A DNA stretch of 64,000 nucleotides from Streptomyces canus (GTDB lineage Bacteria > Actinomycetota > Actinomycetes > Streptomycetales > Streptomycetaceae). Positions 1 through 8,226 of the stretch are shown in pieces. The position numbers and the translations under genes were made by a program. The DNA is taken from positions 6,252,001 through 6,316,000 of the forward strand of contig NZ_JAUSYQ010000002.1 in the NCBI RefSeq assembly GCF_030816965.1. Direction: 5' to 3'. Positions within the stretch are counted from its first letter, which is position 1, and the number at the start of each line of letters is the position of its first letter. Under the pieces are notes generated by a model. The model searched no databases, was not told the origin of the DNA, and was given only the letters and a program-made list of their open reading frames with translations.

Positions 1-89
1 GCAAGGACGTGGTGGGTGAAGGCGCCGAAGCGGGTCTCGACGGTCTTGGCCAGGTCGGGTTCCGCGGAGGTGAAAGCAGCCCAGTTCAT
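1..89 (-). CDS. N-terminal fragment of a pyridoxamine-5'-phosphate-oxidase-like flavoprotein (partial)
   Basis: Reading the minus strand from an ATG at 89 gives 29 codons that begin MNWAAFTSAEPDLAKTVE and run off the left edge. This opening resembles the N-terminus of small split-barrel, FMN-type (pyridoxamine 5'-phosphate oxidase-like) proteins of streptomycetes, but no cofactor-binding region is visible. It diverges from the class II aldolase gene, and the 140 bp between them should hold both promoters. The reading frame looks real; the family name is a memory-based match on a short stretch. Confidence 0.55.
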   Translation of the reverse strand, partial: MNWAAFTSAEPDLAKTVETRFGAFTHHVL

Positions 90-229
90 ACCGGTCAGTG
101 TTCCGCCGATACCCGACATCTGCTGTCAGGTATCCGCTGTGTGCGCCATCTTTACAAACCACCCCTGTTCTCTTGCGCTGACCGACGGTAACTTCCGCCC
201 CGTAAAGCAACCCAGTGCTGGAGGAGCAC

Positions 230-1036
230 ATGCACGAGACGCCCCTCGGGCCCACTCCGCCGATGCCGCTGCCCACCGAGAAGCTGCAGTTCGCGATGCC
301 GCCGATGCACGACTCCGTCGAGGAGGAACGCCGGCACCGCAAAGAGCGGCTCGCCGGCGCGCTGCGGATCTTCGGCCGGCTCGGCTTCGAGGACGGGGTC
401 TCCGGGCACATCACCGCACGCGACCCGGAGTTCACCGACTGCTTCTGGGTCAACCCCTTCGGCATGCCGTTCAAGCACGTCACCGTGAGCGACATCGTGC
501 TCGCCAACTCCGAGGGGCAGGTGCTCGACGGCCGCTACCACGTCAACCAGGCGGCCTTCACCGTGCACTCCCAGGTGCACGCCGCCCGCCCCGATGTCGT
601 CGCCGTCGCCCACTGCCATTCCGTGCACGGTCGGGCGCTGTCCACGCTCGGTGAGCTCCTGGATCCCCTCACCCAGGAGAGCTGCGCCTTCTACGAGGAC
701 CACGCGCTGTACGAGTCCTACACCGGGGTCGCCGTCGACGCCGACGAGGGTCGCCGGATCGCTACGGCGCTCGGATCCCGGAAGGCGCTGGTGCTGCGCA
801 ACCACGGGCTGCTGACCGTCGGGGACTCGGTGGACGCGGCGGCCTGGTGGTTCCTGTCGATGGAACGGTCCAGCCAGGTGCAGCTGCTCGCCCGGGCGGC
901 GGGACGGCCGGTGCTCATCGACCACCGGGCGGCGGTGGCGACCCGGGAGCAACTGGGCGGAGATCTGGTGGCGTGGATCAACTACCAGCCGATGTGGCAG
1001 GACATCAGTCGCAGCGAGCCGGACCTGCTGAGCTAG
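230..1036 (+). CDS. Class II aldolase/adducin-domain protein
   Basis: A 268-residue protein with one class II aldolase/adducin domain. Family members bind Zn2+ or Mn2+ and cleave or epimerise phosphosugars; others are non-enzymatic. The HCH pair at residues 128-130 and the later NHG (His192) match the metal ligands, and GVSGHITAR (about 56-64) matches the N-terminal substrate loop. The ATG at 230 was chosen because GGAGGAG lies five bases upstream; an in-frame GTG at 215 lacks such a site. The substrate cannot be read from sequence. The gene stands alone, and its stop codon lies inside a four-unit 18-bp tandem repeat shared with the convergent neighbour. Confidence 0.88.
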   Translation: MHETPLGPTPPMPLPTEKLQFAMPPMHDSVEEERRHRKERLAGALRIFGRLGFEDGVSGHITARDPEFTDCFWVNPFGMPFKHVTVSDIVLANSEGQVLDGRYHVNQAAFTVHSQVHAARPDVVAVAHCHSVHGRALSTLGELLDPLTQESCAFYEDHALYESYTGVAVDADEGRRIATALGSRKALVLRNHGLLTVGDSVDAAAWWFLSMERSSQVQLLARAAGRPVLIDHRAAVATREQLGGDLVAWINYQPMWQDISRSEPDLLS

Positions 1037-1101
1037 AAGCCTCGCATGAGCCGGAAACCCCGCAGGAGCTAGAAACCTCGCAGGAGCTAGAAACCTCGCA
1101 G
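1030..1101. repeat. Four 18-bp tandem repeats at a convergent gene junction
   Basis: Four 18-bp units with consensus GAGCTAGAAACCTCGCAG start at 1030, 1048, 1066 and 1084. Units 3 and 4 are identical; 1 and 2 are diverged. Unit 1 carries the stop of the plus-strand aldolase gene. Unit 4 carries the stop and last codons (LRGF-stop) of the minus-strand DUF4429 gene. The array looks like repeated duplication of that gene's 3' end, so extra in-frame stops follow its normal stop. Confidence 0.9.
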
Positions 1102-1986
1102 CACCGCGGCCTTCGTCATCGCGAACTCCTCGTCCGTGAGCACCCCGTCCCGGTGCAGCTCACCCAACTCCCGCAGCCTGCGCAGGAGTACGTCGTGATG
1201 GTCGGCCGGCGGGGGAACGGCGGCCGCGGCGAGCCGGGGACGAGGGGCGCGTTCGTCGTCGTACGCGAGGTCGCCGCGGGTGGACGGGTGCGGCAGCCGG
1301 GCCGTGACCGCCGTCGCGACGAGGGCGGTGAGCAGATCGCGGCGGGTGCTGCCCCACAGGTCGAGGGCGTACGGGTCCTTCTCCGGCGGCAGTTTCGAGA
1401 AGGACGTCTCGCGGGTCACGAACCGCATGAAACCGTCCTCGTAACCGGAGTTGGGCAGCCACTCGACCTGGACGAGGTCCCCCACGTCGATGATCCGCGG
1501 GCCGGTCGCGCGCTTGACGCGGTCGGAGGTGTCGGCCCAGTCGATGCGGACCCGGGTGCCGTCGAAGGAGACCGTGCCGTCGGAGGACCGCACCGAGACC
1601 GGGACCGGTGGGCCGGGCAGCAGGTACGTCTTCGTCGGCTCCTTGGGGATCTGGTCGAGGAGGAGGGCACGGCGGATCTCCTCGGCCACGTACTCGGCGA
1701 CCCCTGCGCGGTCGACGTCCACGATCAGCCGATAGGGATCCGCCGGGTCCGGCAGGCGGCCGCCGGTCGCGTGCAGAAGCGGATCCGCGCCCTCGCGCAG
1801 CCGCATCCGCAACCGGCCGCGCTTGCGTTCCGGCTCGAACGCCACACCCGCAATGGCCTCCAGGGGCACGGCGACCTCGCCGTACGTCTGCCGGAACAGC
1901 GGCACGGAGCGGTGGAGTCCCGGCGTGATTCTGACCGTTGTGCCGTCGAAGGCCCAGGTCCCGTCACGCTGGATGATCTCGGCCAT
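1087..1986 (-). CDS. DUF4429 / SHOCT-domain protein
   Basis: A 299-residue soluble protein. Residues about 1-120 and 125-225 look like two copies of the DUF4429 fold: both open with a similar stretch (DGTWAFDGTTVRI and DGTVSFDGTRVRI). The C-terminus (VLLRRLRELGELHRDGVLTDEEFAMTKAAVL, shown here only as the span about 265-297) has the short helical SHOCT pattern, a likely oligomerisation segment. No signal peptide or membrane span is present. The function of this family is unknown to me. The 3' end lies in the 18-bp tandem repeats. Confidence 0.82.
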   Translation of the reverse strand: MAEIIQRDGTWAFDGTTVRITPGLHRSVPLFRQTYGEVAVPLEAIAGVAFEPERKRGRLRMRLREGADPLLHATGGRLPDPADPYRLIVDVDRAGVAEYVAEEIRRALLLDQIPKEPTKTYLLPGPPVPVSVRSSDGTVSFDGTRVRIDWADTSDRVKRATGPRIIDVGDLVQVEWLPNSGYEDGFMRFVTRETSFSKLPPEKDPYALDLWGSTRRDLLTALVATAVTARLPHPSTRGDLAYDDERAPRPRLAAAAVPPPADHHDVLLRRLRELGELHRDGVLTDEEFAMTKAAVLRGF

Positions 1987-2204
1987 ACGGAAATTCTCGC
2001 AGCCGGGTCAACACGGCGGGCCCCGCTTCACCCGCGCTGACCAGACCTGCCGGACGGGGAGGGTGTGCCGTAGGGCACAATTCGCTGTCGCCGGGGAGTT
2101 GTCCGGGGTTCTTCGTGAGGGTTTGTGGATCGTGCGGTCGGTCCGGCCGCGAGGTCATGTGGGGTCAGAGGGTCACGAGGGTCGTGGGAAGGCAGGCGTC
2201 GGGC

Positions 2205-3494
2205 GTGGCGGTGCAGGAAGCGAGACAGGGCGCGGACGGGGGCGAGCCCTGGGATGCGCACGAGGGCGGCTGCACCTGTGGGGACTGTCCGCACGGGGCA
2301 CGGGCCGGGCATCGGCGCGCGGTGGCCGAGTTCCTCCTGATGCGGGACGGGTTCGCGGCCGGGCAGGGGCTGCCCGCGGCCGTGGCGCACTCCGCGTCGG
2401 CCTCCCGGCAGTGGGTCTCGGAGGAACTGACCCAGTCCGCGGAGGCCGTGGCCGAGCGGGGGCGTGCGGAGGGGGCCGCCTGGCTCGCGCGGCTGTGGCG
2501 GCGTACCGCGTATGGGGTGTGGGCCTCCGTCGTGGTGCTGCTCCTCGTCCAGTCACTGACGGCCATCGGGGCGGGGTGGACCGCGGCGCGTACGGCCGGG
2601 TTGGTCGCGGCGCTCGTGGTGGCGGGGTCGCTGACCGCGGCGTCCTGGTTCCACCGGGCACGGGGCGGGGCGCTCGCGCCGGTCATCGGTGAGGACAACC
2701 GGCTGTCCACCTCGCGGGCCGTCGCGGTGGCGTGGGTGCTGTTCGTCGCCTATGCGGTGCTGGTGCTGGTGGGGCGGCTGGCCGCGGCCTCCGACGGTCG
2801 TGAGCGGGATGCGCTGCTCTCCGGGCTCGAGCTGGCCCGCGGCGCGGGTGTGGTGACCGTGCTGGCCGTGGTCTGCGGGATCGCCGTGCTGGTGCGGCGG
2901 GTGGTCGGGCTGCGGGTGCTCGGGCAACGGTTGCAGAAGGTACGGGCGGATCGGCCCCGCGCCGCCGACCTGCTGACGGACGACTCCGGGCGGGGGACCT
3001 TCGCCGACATTCAATACGTCGTGATCGGCGCGGTCGCTCTGGTGTTCGCGGGTGTACGGCTGGCCCGGCGGCCGGATCAGTTGCCGGATCTGCCGTGGGG
3101 GCTGGCGGTGGTGGTGCTGGTGTCCGCGGCCACCTACGTGGCGGGGAAGTACGCCGAGGGCGGGCGGCCGGTGATCCTGTCCGTGGTGCGGTCGCGGGAG
3201 GCCGGGGATCTGGACGGGCCGATCCGTACCGGCGACGACATCGAGATCCGGGGCGCCGGGTTCGTGCCGCCGGGGGCGCAGCGGGCGGATCGCCTGTCCC
3301 GGATGGTGGTACGGATCGGGCCGGTGAACGTGCACGTGCCGTTGGTGCCGGTGACCGGGGGCTTCAGCAACCCCACGGACGAGGTGCTGACCGTGCCGGT
3401 GCCGGCGGATGTGGAGCCGGGGCGGGTGGAGGTGCAGGTGGTGACGGCCGCGGGGGCGGAGACGAATCGGTACGCGATCGATGTGACGGACTGA
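2205..3494 (+). CDS. Hypothetical six-span membrane protein with a C-terminal Ig/TIG-like domain
   Basis: The GTG at 2205 gives 429 residues. In-frame starts at 2115 (GTG) and 2157 (ATG) exist, but the segment before 2205 is rich in AGG arginine codons, which are rare in this genome, so it looks non-coding. A CxCGDC motif sits near the N-terminus. Hydrophobic spans fall roughly at 105-125, 132-150, 170-192, 210-230, 270-288 and 295-312. The C-terminal 110 residues resemble an IPT/TIG-like beta domain. I recognise no enzyme motif. The start is uncertain, the reading frame is not. Confidence 0.75.
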   Translation: MAVQEARQGADGGEPWDAHEGGCTCGDCPHGARAGHRRAVAEFLLMRDGFAAGQGLPAAVAHSASASRQWVSEELTQSAEAVAERGRAEGAAWLARLWRRTAYGVWASVVVLLLVQSLTAIGAGWTAARTAGLVAALVVAGSLTAASWFHRARGGALAPVIGEDNRLSTSRAVAVAWVLFVAYAVLVLVGRLAAASDGRERDALLSGLELARGAGVVTVLAVVCGIAVLVRRVVGLRVLGQRLQKVRADRPRAADLLTDDSGRGTFADIQYVVIGAVALVFAGVRLARRPDQLPDLPWGLAVVVLVSAATYVAGKYAEGGRPVILSVVRSREAGDLDGPIRTGDDIEIRGAGFVPPGAQRADRLSRMVVRIGPVNVHVPLVPVTGGFSNPTDEVLTVPVPADVEPGRVEVQVVTAAGAETNRYAIDVTD

Positions 3495-3651
3495 GCGGCG
3501 GGGGTTCGTGTCAGGGGCGCGGGGCTGTGTCGACATGCGGCTCCGCCGCGTGGGCGCGCACAGACTCGACATCGCATTGAGCATTGCGGCTCCCTCGTGC
3601 GTATCGTCTGGTGAGGGGTCTCGGCATGCTGGTGAGAGGCGGCTCGGAGCG

Positions 3652-4182
3652 ATGACTCACAGTTTTCGTACGGACACGCACGCCCCCTATTACGGCGAAG
3701 AACGGTCCTGGCGGGACAGCATCAGCCAGTACGCCCTGGTGCCGCTGCGCATTTTCCTCGGTGTCACCTTCATCTACGCGGGCCTGGACAAGCTGACCGA
3801 CAGTGCCTTCATGAAGAGCTCCGGCTCGGGCTCCGTCGGCGACATGATGCGCAGCGTCCGGGACTCCTCGGCCATCCCCGCACTGGTCGATCTGTCCCTG
3901 AGGAACCCCGTCGGCTTCGGCTATGCCATCGCCTTCGGCGAGCTCGCCGTCGGTATCGGCACCCTGCTCGGCATCCTCGCCCGCCTGGCCGCCCTGGGCG
4001 GTGCGCTGATCTCGCTCAGCCTGTGGCTGACCGTGAGCTGGGCCTCCGACCCCTACTACTACGGCAACGACCTCGCCTACCTGATGGCCTGGCTGCCCCT
4101 TGTCCTCGCGGGCGCCTCCGTGTTCTCCGTGGACGCCGCCTTGCGGGCCCGACGACGGCAGCGGGCGGGAGGTTACCGGTAG
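3652..4182 (+). CDS. DoxX-family membrane protein
   Basis: A 176-residue protein with four predicted membrane spans. The first carries PLRIFLGVTFIYAGLDKL, typical of DoxX-type proteins, and the GFGYAIAFGELAVGIGTLLG stretch is typical of the second. Related proteins are linked to thiosulfate:quinone oxidoreductase subunits or to redox and membrane stress roles, but the substrate here is unknown. The ATG at 3652 has GGAG five to nine bases upstream. The gene stands alone and reads toward the minus-strand PspC cluster. Confidence 0.82.
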   Translation: MTHSFRTDTHAPYYGEERSWRDSISQYALVPLRIFLGVTFIYAGLDKLTDSAFMKSSGSGSVGDMMRSVRDSSAIPALVDLSLRNPVGFGYAIAFGELAVGIGTLLGILARLAALGGALISLSLWLTVSWASDPYYYGNDLAYLMAWLPLVLAGASVFSVDAALRARRRQRAGGYR

Positions 4183-4278
4183 CTCCGGTCGGCGGAGCTA
4201 CCGGCGGGGGAGCGGCGGTGGCCCGGTGCGGGTTGTCTCCGTACCGGGAACGCGTCTTGATCAGCCGTCCCCTCGTGA

Positions 4279-4536
4279 TCAGTGCGGCACGGGCGGCTGG
4301 GGCGACTGGTCGACCTCCGGTGGCGTGCTCGTACGGCGGCTGTCGCGTCGGTTGCGGACGGCCCGGGTCAGCAGGCCCACCACGCCTGCCAGGCACAGAC
4401 CGCCCACGACCATGGGGATCACCGCGAACCACGGGGTGTCCCAGGCGTCGCCCGCGTCACCGGCGTAGGTGATGCCCGCGAGGGTCAGGAAGAACCCGGC
4501 GACCAGCTTTCCCGGCCGGAACTCATGACGCAGCAC
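4279..4536 (-). CDS. Small two-span membrane protein
   Basis: Eighty-five residues with two hydrophobic segments (about 10-28 and 38-60), a basic cytoplasmic stretch (RAVRNRRDSRR) and a proline-rich tail. Its start overlaps the end of the PspC-domain gene by 14 bp, so the two are likely translationally coupled and act together in the membrane. No family is recognised. Confidence 0.75.
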   Translation of the reverse strand: MLRHEFRPGKLVAGFFLTLAGITYAGDAGDAWDTPWFAVIPMVVGGLCLAGVVGLLTRAVRNRRDSRRTSTPPEVDQSPQPPVPH

Positions 4537-6001
4537 GGCTCACCTCCGCCTGGCCGATGCCGACCCGCAGATCAAGCTCGAGGGTGGCGCTGTTCTTGGC
4601 GCCCGAGACCGGTGTCAGGGTGACCTCCTTGCGCTTGCCCGGTGCCACGTCCACATCCTCCTGGTCGTCGCCCGGCAACTGGATGTCGCCCACGCCCACG
4701 TCGATGACCGCGTGCACGGTCACGTCTGCCGGCACGATCACCACCAGCCGGCCCACTCCGACGTCGGCCTGGGCCGTCACCGTCCGGCCCTTCGTGAAAT
4801 CAAGGCGGGACAGGTCCAGTGTGCCCACGCCGGTGCCGAGTTCGTACTCCGGACGGATGTCCCGCACGGCTGCCGGTGTCCAGTTCGTGCGGACCCAGTG
4901 GGTGGTGATGTCCTTCGGGAGAGCGGCGGCGGTGGCGAGCAGGCCCGCCGTGACGATCGCCAGGAAGATCGAGCCCGCTCCTGTGCGGCCCAGGAACGAG
5001 CTGATCGCTATGCCCAGGCCCAGGACGATCAGCGCGCAGGACAGACCGGTCTGCAGGCTGGTGCCCAGGGCGTGGTGCTCCCAGGTCGCTCCGGTGCCGA
5101 GGCCGCCCGCCAGCAGAGCGAGCACGAAGACCCAGCCGCCGATCCAGCGGGGGCCGCGCGGCTCGGGCCCGCGGGTGTGGGCCGCGCGGATGTCCTCGCG
5201 TCGGCTCCAGGGGACGCCCAGGCCGATGTTGACGGCCGCCGCGATGTCGCGGTCGCGGGAGTCCCTCGGCCCCCACAGATAGCCCGTGCCGCCGACGTGT
5301 GTGCCGTCCTTGACGATGGGGTCGCGCCACCAGGACGGGTAGCCGGCGGACACCGGCGGGGCCTGGGCTTCCGGCGGGGCGTCGGCGACGGCCTGCGCGG
5401 AGAGCGGATCGGGGTCGGGGGTGCCGCGGTTGCGCGACCAGTACCCGGCGCCCGCGAGGAGCAGGGAGAGGACCACGGCGAAGGTCAGAACGCTGGTGTT
5501 GCTCAGCATGGTGAGGAACACCCCGCAGCCGACCAGGGCGAACAGCACGCCGGTCAGGGCCTGGCCGTCCACCCGGCCGGTGAGCAGCTTGCGCACCTCG
5601 TTCTCGTCCTCGGCGTCGTAGGGGACGAGGAGCCAGGCGAATCCGTAGAAGATGAGGCCGATGCCGCCGGTCGCCGACAGCACGGTGAGCGTGATCCGGA
5701 AGATCACCGGATCCATGTCGCACTGCCGCCCGAGCCCGGCGCACACCCCGGCGAGCAACTTGTGCCGTCGGTCCCGCCGGAAGCGGAGGGGGGCGGAGGG
5801 CGCGTCCTCGGCGGTGGCCGTGTCCTGGGGGGTGGTGGGCGGTGCGGGGGCGTCTGTCGTTGTCCGGCCCCCGAGGGTCTCGGTGTGAGTGCCCGCCGGT
5901 GTGCCTCCTTCTTTTTCTTTCCGCGTGCCCGCGCCGGGGCCGGTGCCCGGGTCCGGACCTCCGCCGGATCCGGCGCCCGCGGCGTGCTGGTGATCTGCCA
6001 T
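4523..6001 (-). CDS. PspC-domain multispan membrane protein
   Basis: A 492-residue protein. An acidic, Gly/Thr/Pro-rich head (about 1-75) is followed by a PspC domain (RRDRRHKLLAGVCAGLGRQ, then a membrane hairpin ending FAWLLVP). Further membrane pairs follow, and the C-terminal region (about 390-485) is beta-rich with repeated GVGxLxL/GVGDIQL motifs like the cell-wall-active-antibiotics-response / LiaF-type beta solenoid. PspC and LiaF-like proteins sense envelope stress. The gene is divergent from a PspC-histidine kinase, and a shared signal is plausible. The ATG at 6001 begins MADHQHAAG. Confidence 0.85.
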   Translation of the reverse strand: MADHQHAAGAGSGGGPDPGTGPGAGTRKEKEGGTPAGTHTETLGGRTTTDAPAPPTTPQDTATAEDAPSAPLRFRRDRRHKLLAGVCAGLGRQCDMDPVIFRITLTVLSATGGIGLIFYGFAWLLVPYDAEDENEVRKLLTGRVDGQALTGVLFALVGCGVFLTMLSNTSVLTFAVVLSLLLAGAGYWSRNRGTPDPDPLSAQAVADAPPEAQAPPVSAGYPSWWRDPIVKDGTHVGGTGYLWGPRDSRDRDIAAAVNIGLGVPWSRREDIRAAHTRGPEPRGPRWIGGWVFVLALLAGGLGTGATWEHHALGTSLQTGLSCALIVLGLGIAISSFLGRTGAGSIFLAIVTAGLLATAAALPKDITTHWVRTNWTPAAVRDIRPEYELGTGVGTLDLSRLDFTKGRTVTAQADVGVGRLVVIVPADVTVHAVIDVGVGDIQLPGDDQEDVDVAPGKRKEVTLTPVSGAKNSATLELDLRVGIGQAEVSRAAS

Positions 6002-6180
6002 GTGTCCATGGTGACGGTCGCGAGGGCGTGGCGGGAGTCGGAACGACCCTGGCCGGACCCTGATATCGGCCCTGAGAAGGGGGGAGGGAAGCGTTCGGGC
6101 GGCACGCCGATCGAAGATCAGGGGAGTCTCGGGGGCCAACCCTGATGCCCCCGCACCCCGGCCGTGTGACCATCGATGGC

Positions 6181-7473
6181 ATGCCGGAAGCCGCCACAGC
6201 GCCACTCGTCGAACCGCGGCCGCCGCGCAAGCTCTACCGCAGCAGTGACGGACGCTGGCTGGGTGGTGTGGCGCGGGGGCTCGCCGGGCATCTCGGGCTG
6301 CCCGTGATCTGGGTGCGGCTCGTCTTCGTGGGCCTGTTCATGGCGGACGGACTCGGTGCGTTGCTGTATGCAGCGTTCTGGTTCTTCGTGCCGCTCGGCG
6401 TGGGCGGGGTCGGCGGCCAGCGGTCCCCGTCCCTGGTGTCCACCGAGACCTCGCCGGACGGCCGCCGCAGACTCGTCGCCCGCCGCCCCGACAAGGGCCA
6501 GATCGTGGCCCTGCTCCTCATGGTCGTCGTGGCCATGGTCTTCGTCGGCAACGTCAACGTGGGCAACGGTGCCAAGGCCTACCTCTGGCCGGTCGTCCTC
6601 GTCGGCGCGGGGGTGGCCCTCGTCTGGCGCCAGGCGGACAACGCCCGCCGGGCCCGCTGGGTGGAGGTGGGCCGCCGTCGGCGCACTCTGACACTGCTGC
6701 GTGCCGCGGGCGGTGTCCTCCTCGTCACCGCCGGTGTCTCCGGGGTCTTCGTCCTGCAGGGCTCCGCCGCCCACCTCGGCTCCGTCCTGCAGGCGGCCCT
6801 CGCGGTCCTTGTCGGGATAACGCTCCTCGCGGGGCCGTATCTCGTCCGCATGACCCAGGACCTCTCCGAGGAGCGACTGATGCGCATCCGGGCCCAGGAG
6901 CGCGCGGAGGTCGCGGCCCACGTGCACGACTCGGTGCTGCACACCCTGACCCTGATCCAGCGCAACGCGGAGAACGCGAACGAGGTCCGCCGCCTCGCCC
7001 GCGCACAGGAGCGCGACCTGCGCACCTGGCTGTACAAACCCGAGGGCACCGGCAAGGACGAGGCCGACGAACCCACCGACCTCGCCGACGCCGTGCGGCG
7101 CAATGCCGCCGAGGTCGAGGACAAGCACGGCGTCCCCATCGAGGTCGTGGTGGTCGGCGACTGCCCGCTCGACGAGAGAACCGGCGCGCAGATGCAGGCC
7201 GCGCGCGAGGCGATGGTCAACGCCGCCAAGTACGGTGGCGAGGGCGGCGCCGTACAGGTCTACGCCGAAGTCGAGGGCCGGACGGTCTTCGTGTCCGTCC
7301 GGGACCGGGGCCCCGGCTTCGACTTCGACTCGATACCCGCCGACCGGATGGGTGTCAGAGAATCGATCATCGGCCGCATGGAGCGCCATGGCGGCACGGC
7401 CCGGCTGCGTGCGGTGCCGGGTGGCGGCACGGAGGTCGAGCTGGAGATGGAGAGGGCGGAGAAGACGTCATGA
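6181..7473 (+). CDS. PspC-domain sensor histidine kinase
   Basis: With the ATG at 6181 the protein has 430 residues. A PspC domain (about 17-75) is followed by several membrane spans, a NarL-partner-type dimerisation helix with HVHDSVLHTL (phospho-acceptor His249), and a HATPase_c domain (AREAMVNAAKYG, DRGPGFDF, GGGTEVELEM). It should phosphorylate the response regulator whose ATG overlaps its stop. No strong ribosome-binding site precedes either 6181 or the alternative ATG at 6145, so the start is uncertain. The input is probably envelope state sensed through PspC; this is inference from domain and context. Confidence 0.88.
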   Translation: MPEAATAPLVEPRPPRKLYRSSDGRWLGGVARGLAGHLGLPVIWVRLVFVGLFMADGLGALLYAAFWFFVPLGVGGVGGQRSPSLVSTETSPDGRRRLVARRPDKGQIVALLLMVVVAMVFVGNVNVGNGAKAYLWPVVLVGAGVALVWRQADNARRARWVEVGRRRRTLTLLRAAGGVLLVTAGVSGVFVLQGSAAHLGSVLQAALAVLVGITLLAGPYLVRMTQDLSEERLMRIRAQERAEVAAHVHDSVLHTLTLIQRNAENANEVRRLARAQERDLRTWLYKPEGTGKDEADEPTDLADAVRRNAAEVEDKHGVPIEVVVVGDCPLDERTGAQMQAAREAMVNAAKYGGEGGAVQVYAEVEGRTVFVSVRDRGPGFDFDSIPADRMGVRESIIGRMERHGGTARLRAVPGGGTEVELEMERAEKTS

Positions 7474-8195
7474 GTGACCCCACGGAGGCGAACACGGACC
7501 CCGTAGAGCCGACGCAGGCCGGCGGCGCGGGGGAGCGGCACGTGCGCGTGGTCCTCGTCGACGACCACCGCATGTTCCGTACGGGCGTCCAGGCCGAGAT
7601 CGGCCGGACCGAGGAGACCGGCGTCGAGGTGGTCGGCGAGGCCGCGGACGTCGACCAGGCCGTCACCGTCATCACCGCGACCCGCCCCGAGGTCGTCCTG
7701 CTGGACGTCCACCTCCCGGGCGGTGGCGGGGTCGAAGTACTGCGTCGCTGCGCCCCGTTGATGGCCGACGCCGAACGGCCCGTCCGCTTCCTCGCCCTGT
7801 CCGTCTCGGACGCGGCCGAGGACGTGATCGGAGTGATCCGGGGCGGTGCGCGCGGCTATGTGACGAAGACGATCACCGGCACGGACCTCGTCGACTCCGT
7901 CTTCCGCGTCCAGGAGGGCGACGCCGTCTTCTCGCCCCGCCTGGCCGGGTTCGTCCTGGACGCCTTCGCCTCCACCGACGCCCCGCCGGTCGACGAGGAC
8001 ATGGACCGCCTCACCCAGCGCGAGCGGGAGGTGCTGAGGCTCATCGCACGCGGTTACGCCTACAAGGAGATCGCCAAGCAGCTGTTCATCTCGGTGAAGA
8101 CGGTCGAGTCCCATGTCTCGGCGGTGCTGCGGAAGCTGCAGTTGTCCAACCGTCACGAGCTGACGCGGTGGGCGACGGCACGGCGGCTGGTCTGA
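7470..8195 (+). CDS. LuxR/NarL-type response regulator
   Basis: A 241-residue two-component regulator. Receiver domain residues: acidic pair Asp31-Asp32, phospho-acceptor Asp79 in VVLLDVHLP, and Lys133 in GYVTK. A LuxR-type helix-turn-helix spans about 180-240 (LTQREREVLRLIARG, then VKTVESHV). The ATGA overlap with the upstream kinase shows cotranslation and names its partner. Targets are unknown; the divergent PspC gene 1.5 kb away is an obvious candidate. Confidence 0.92.
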   Translation: MSDPTEANTDPVEPTQAGGAGERHVRVVLVDDHRMFRTGVQAEIGRTEETGVEVVGEAADVDQAVTVITATRPEVVLLDVHLPGGGGVEVLRRCAPLMADAERPVRFLALSVSDAAEDVIGVIRGGARGYVTKTITGTDLVDSVFRVQEGDAVFSPRLAGFVLDAFASTDAPPVDEDMDRLTQREREVLRLIARGYAYKEIAKQLFISVKTVESHVSAVLRKLQLSNRHELTRWATARRLV

Positions 8196-8226
8196 CCCAC
8201 AGGCGACGCGCTCACACCAGGCACGC

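Noticed and set aside
2553..3584. A 343-codon minus-strand open frame
   Set aside because: It is antisense to the six-span membrane protein and shows the His/Arg/Pro-rich composition of shadow frames.
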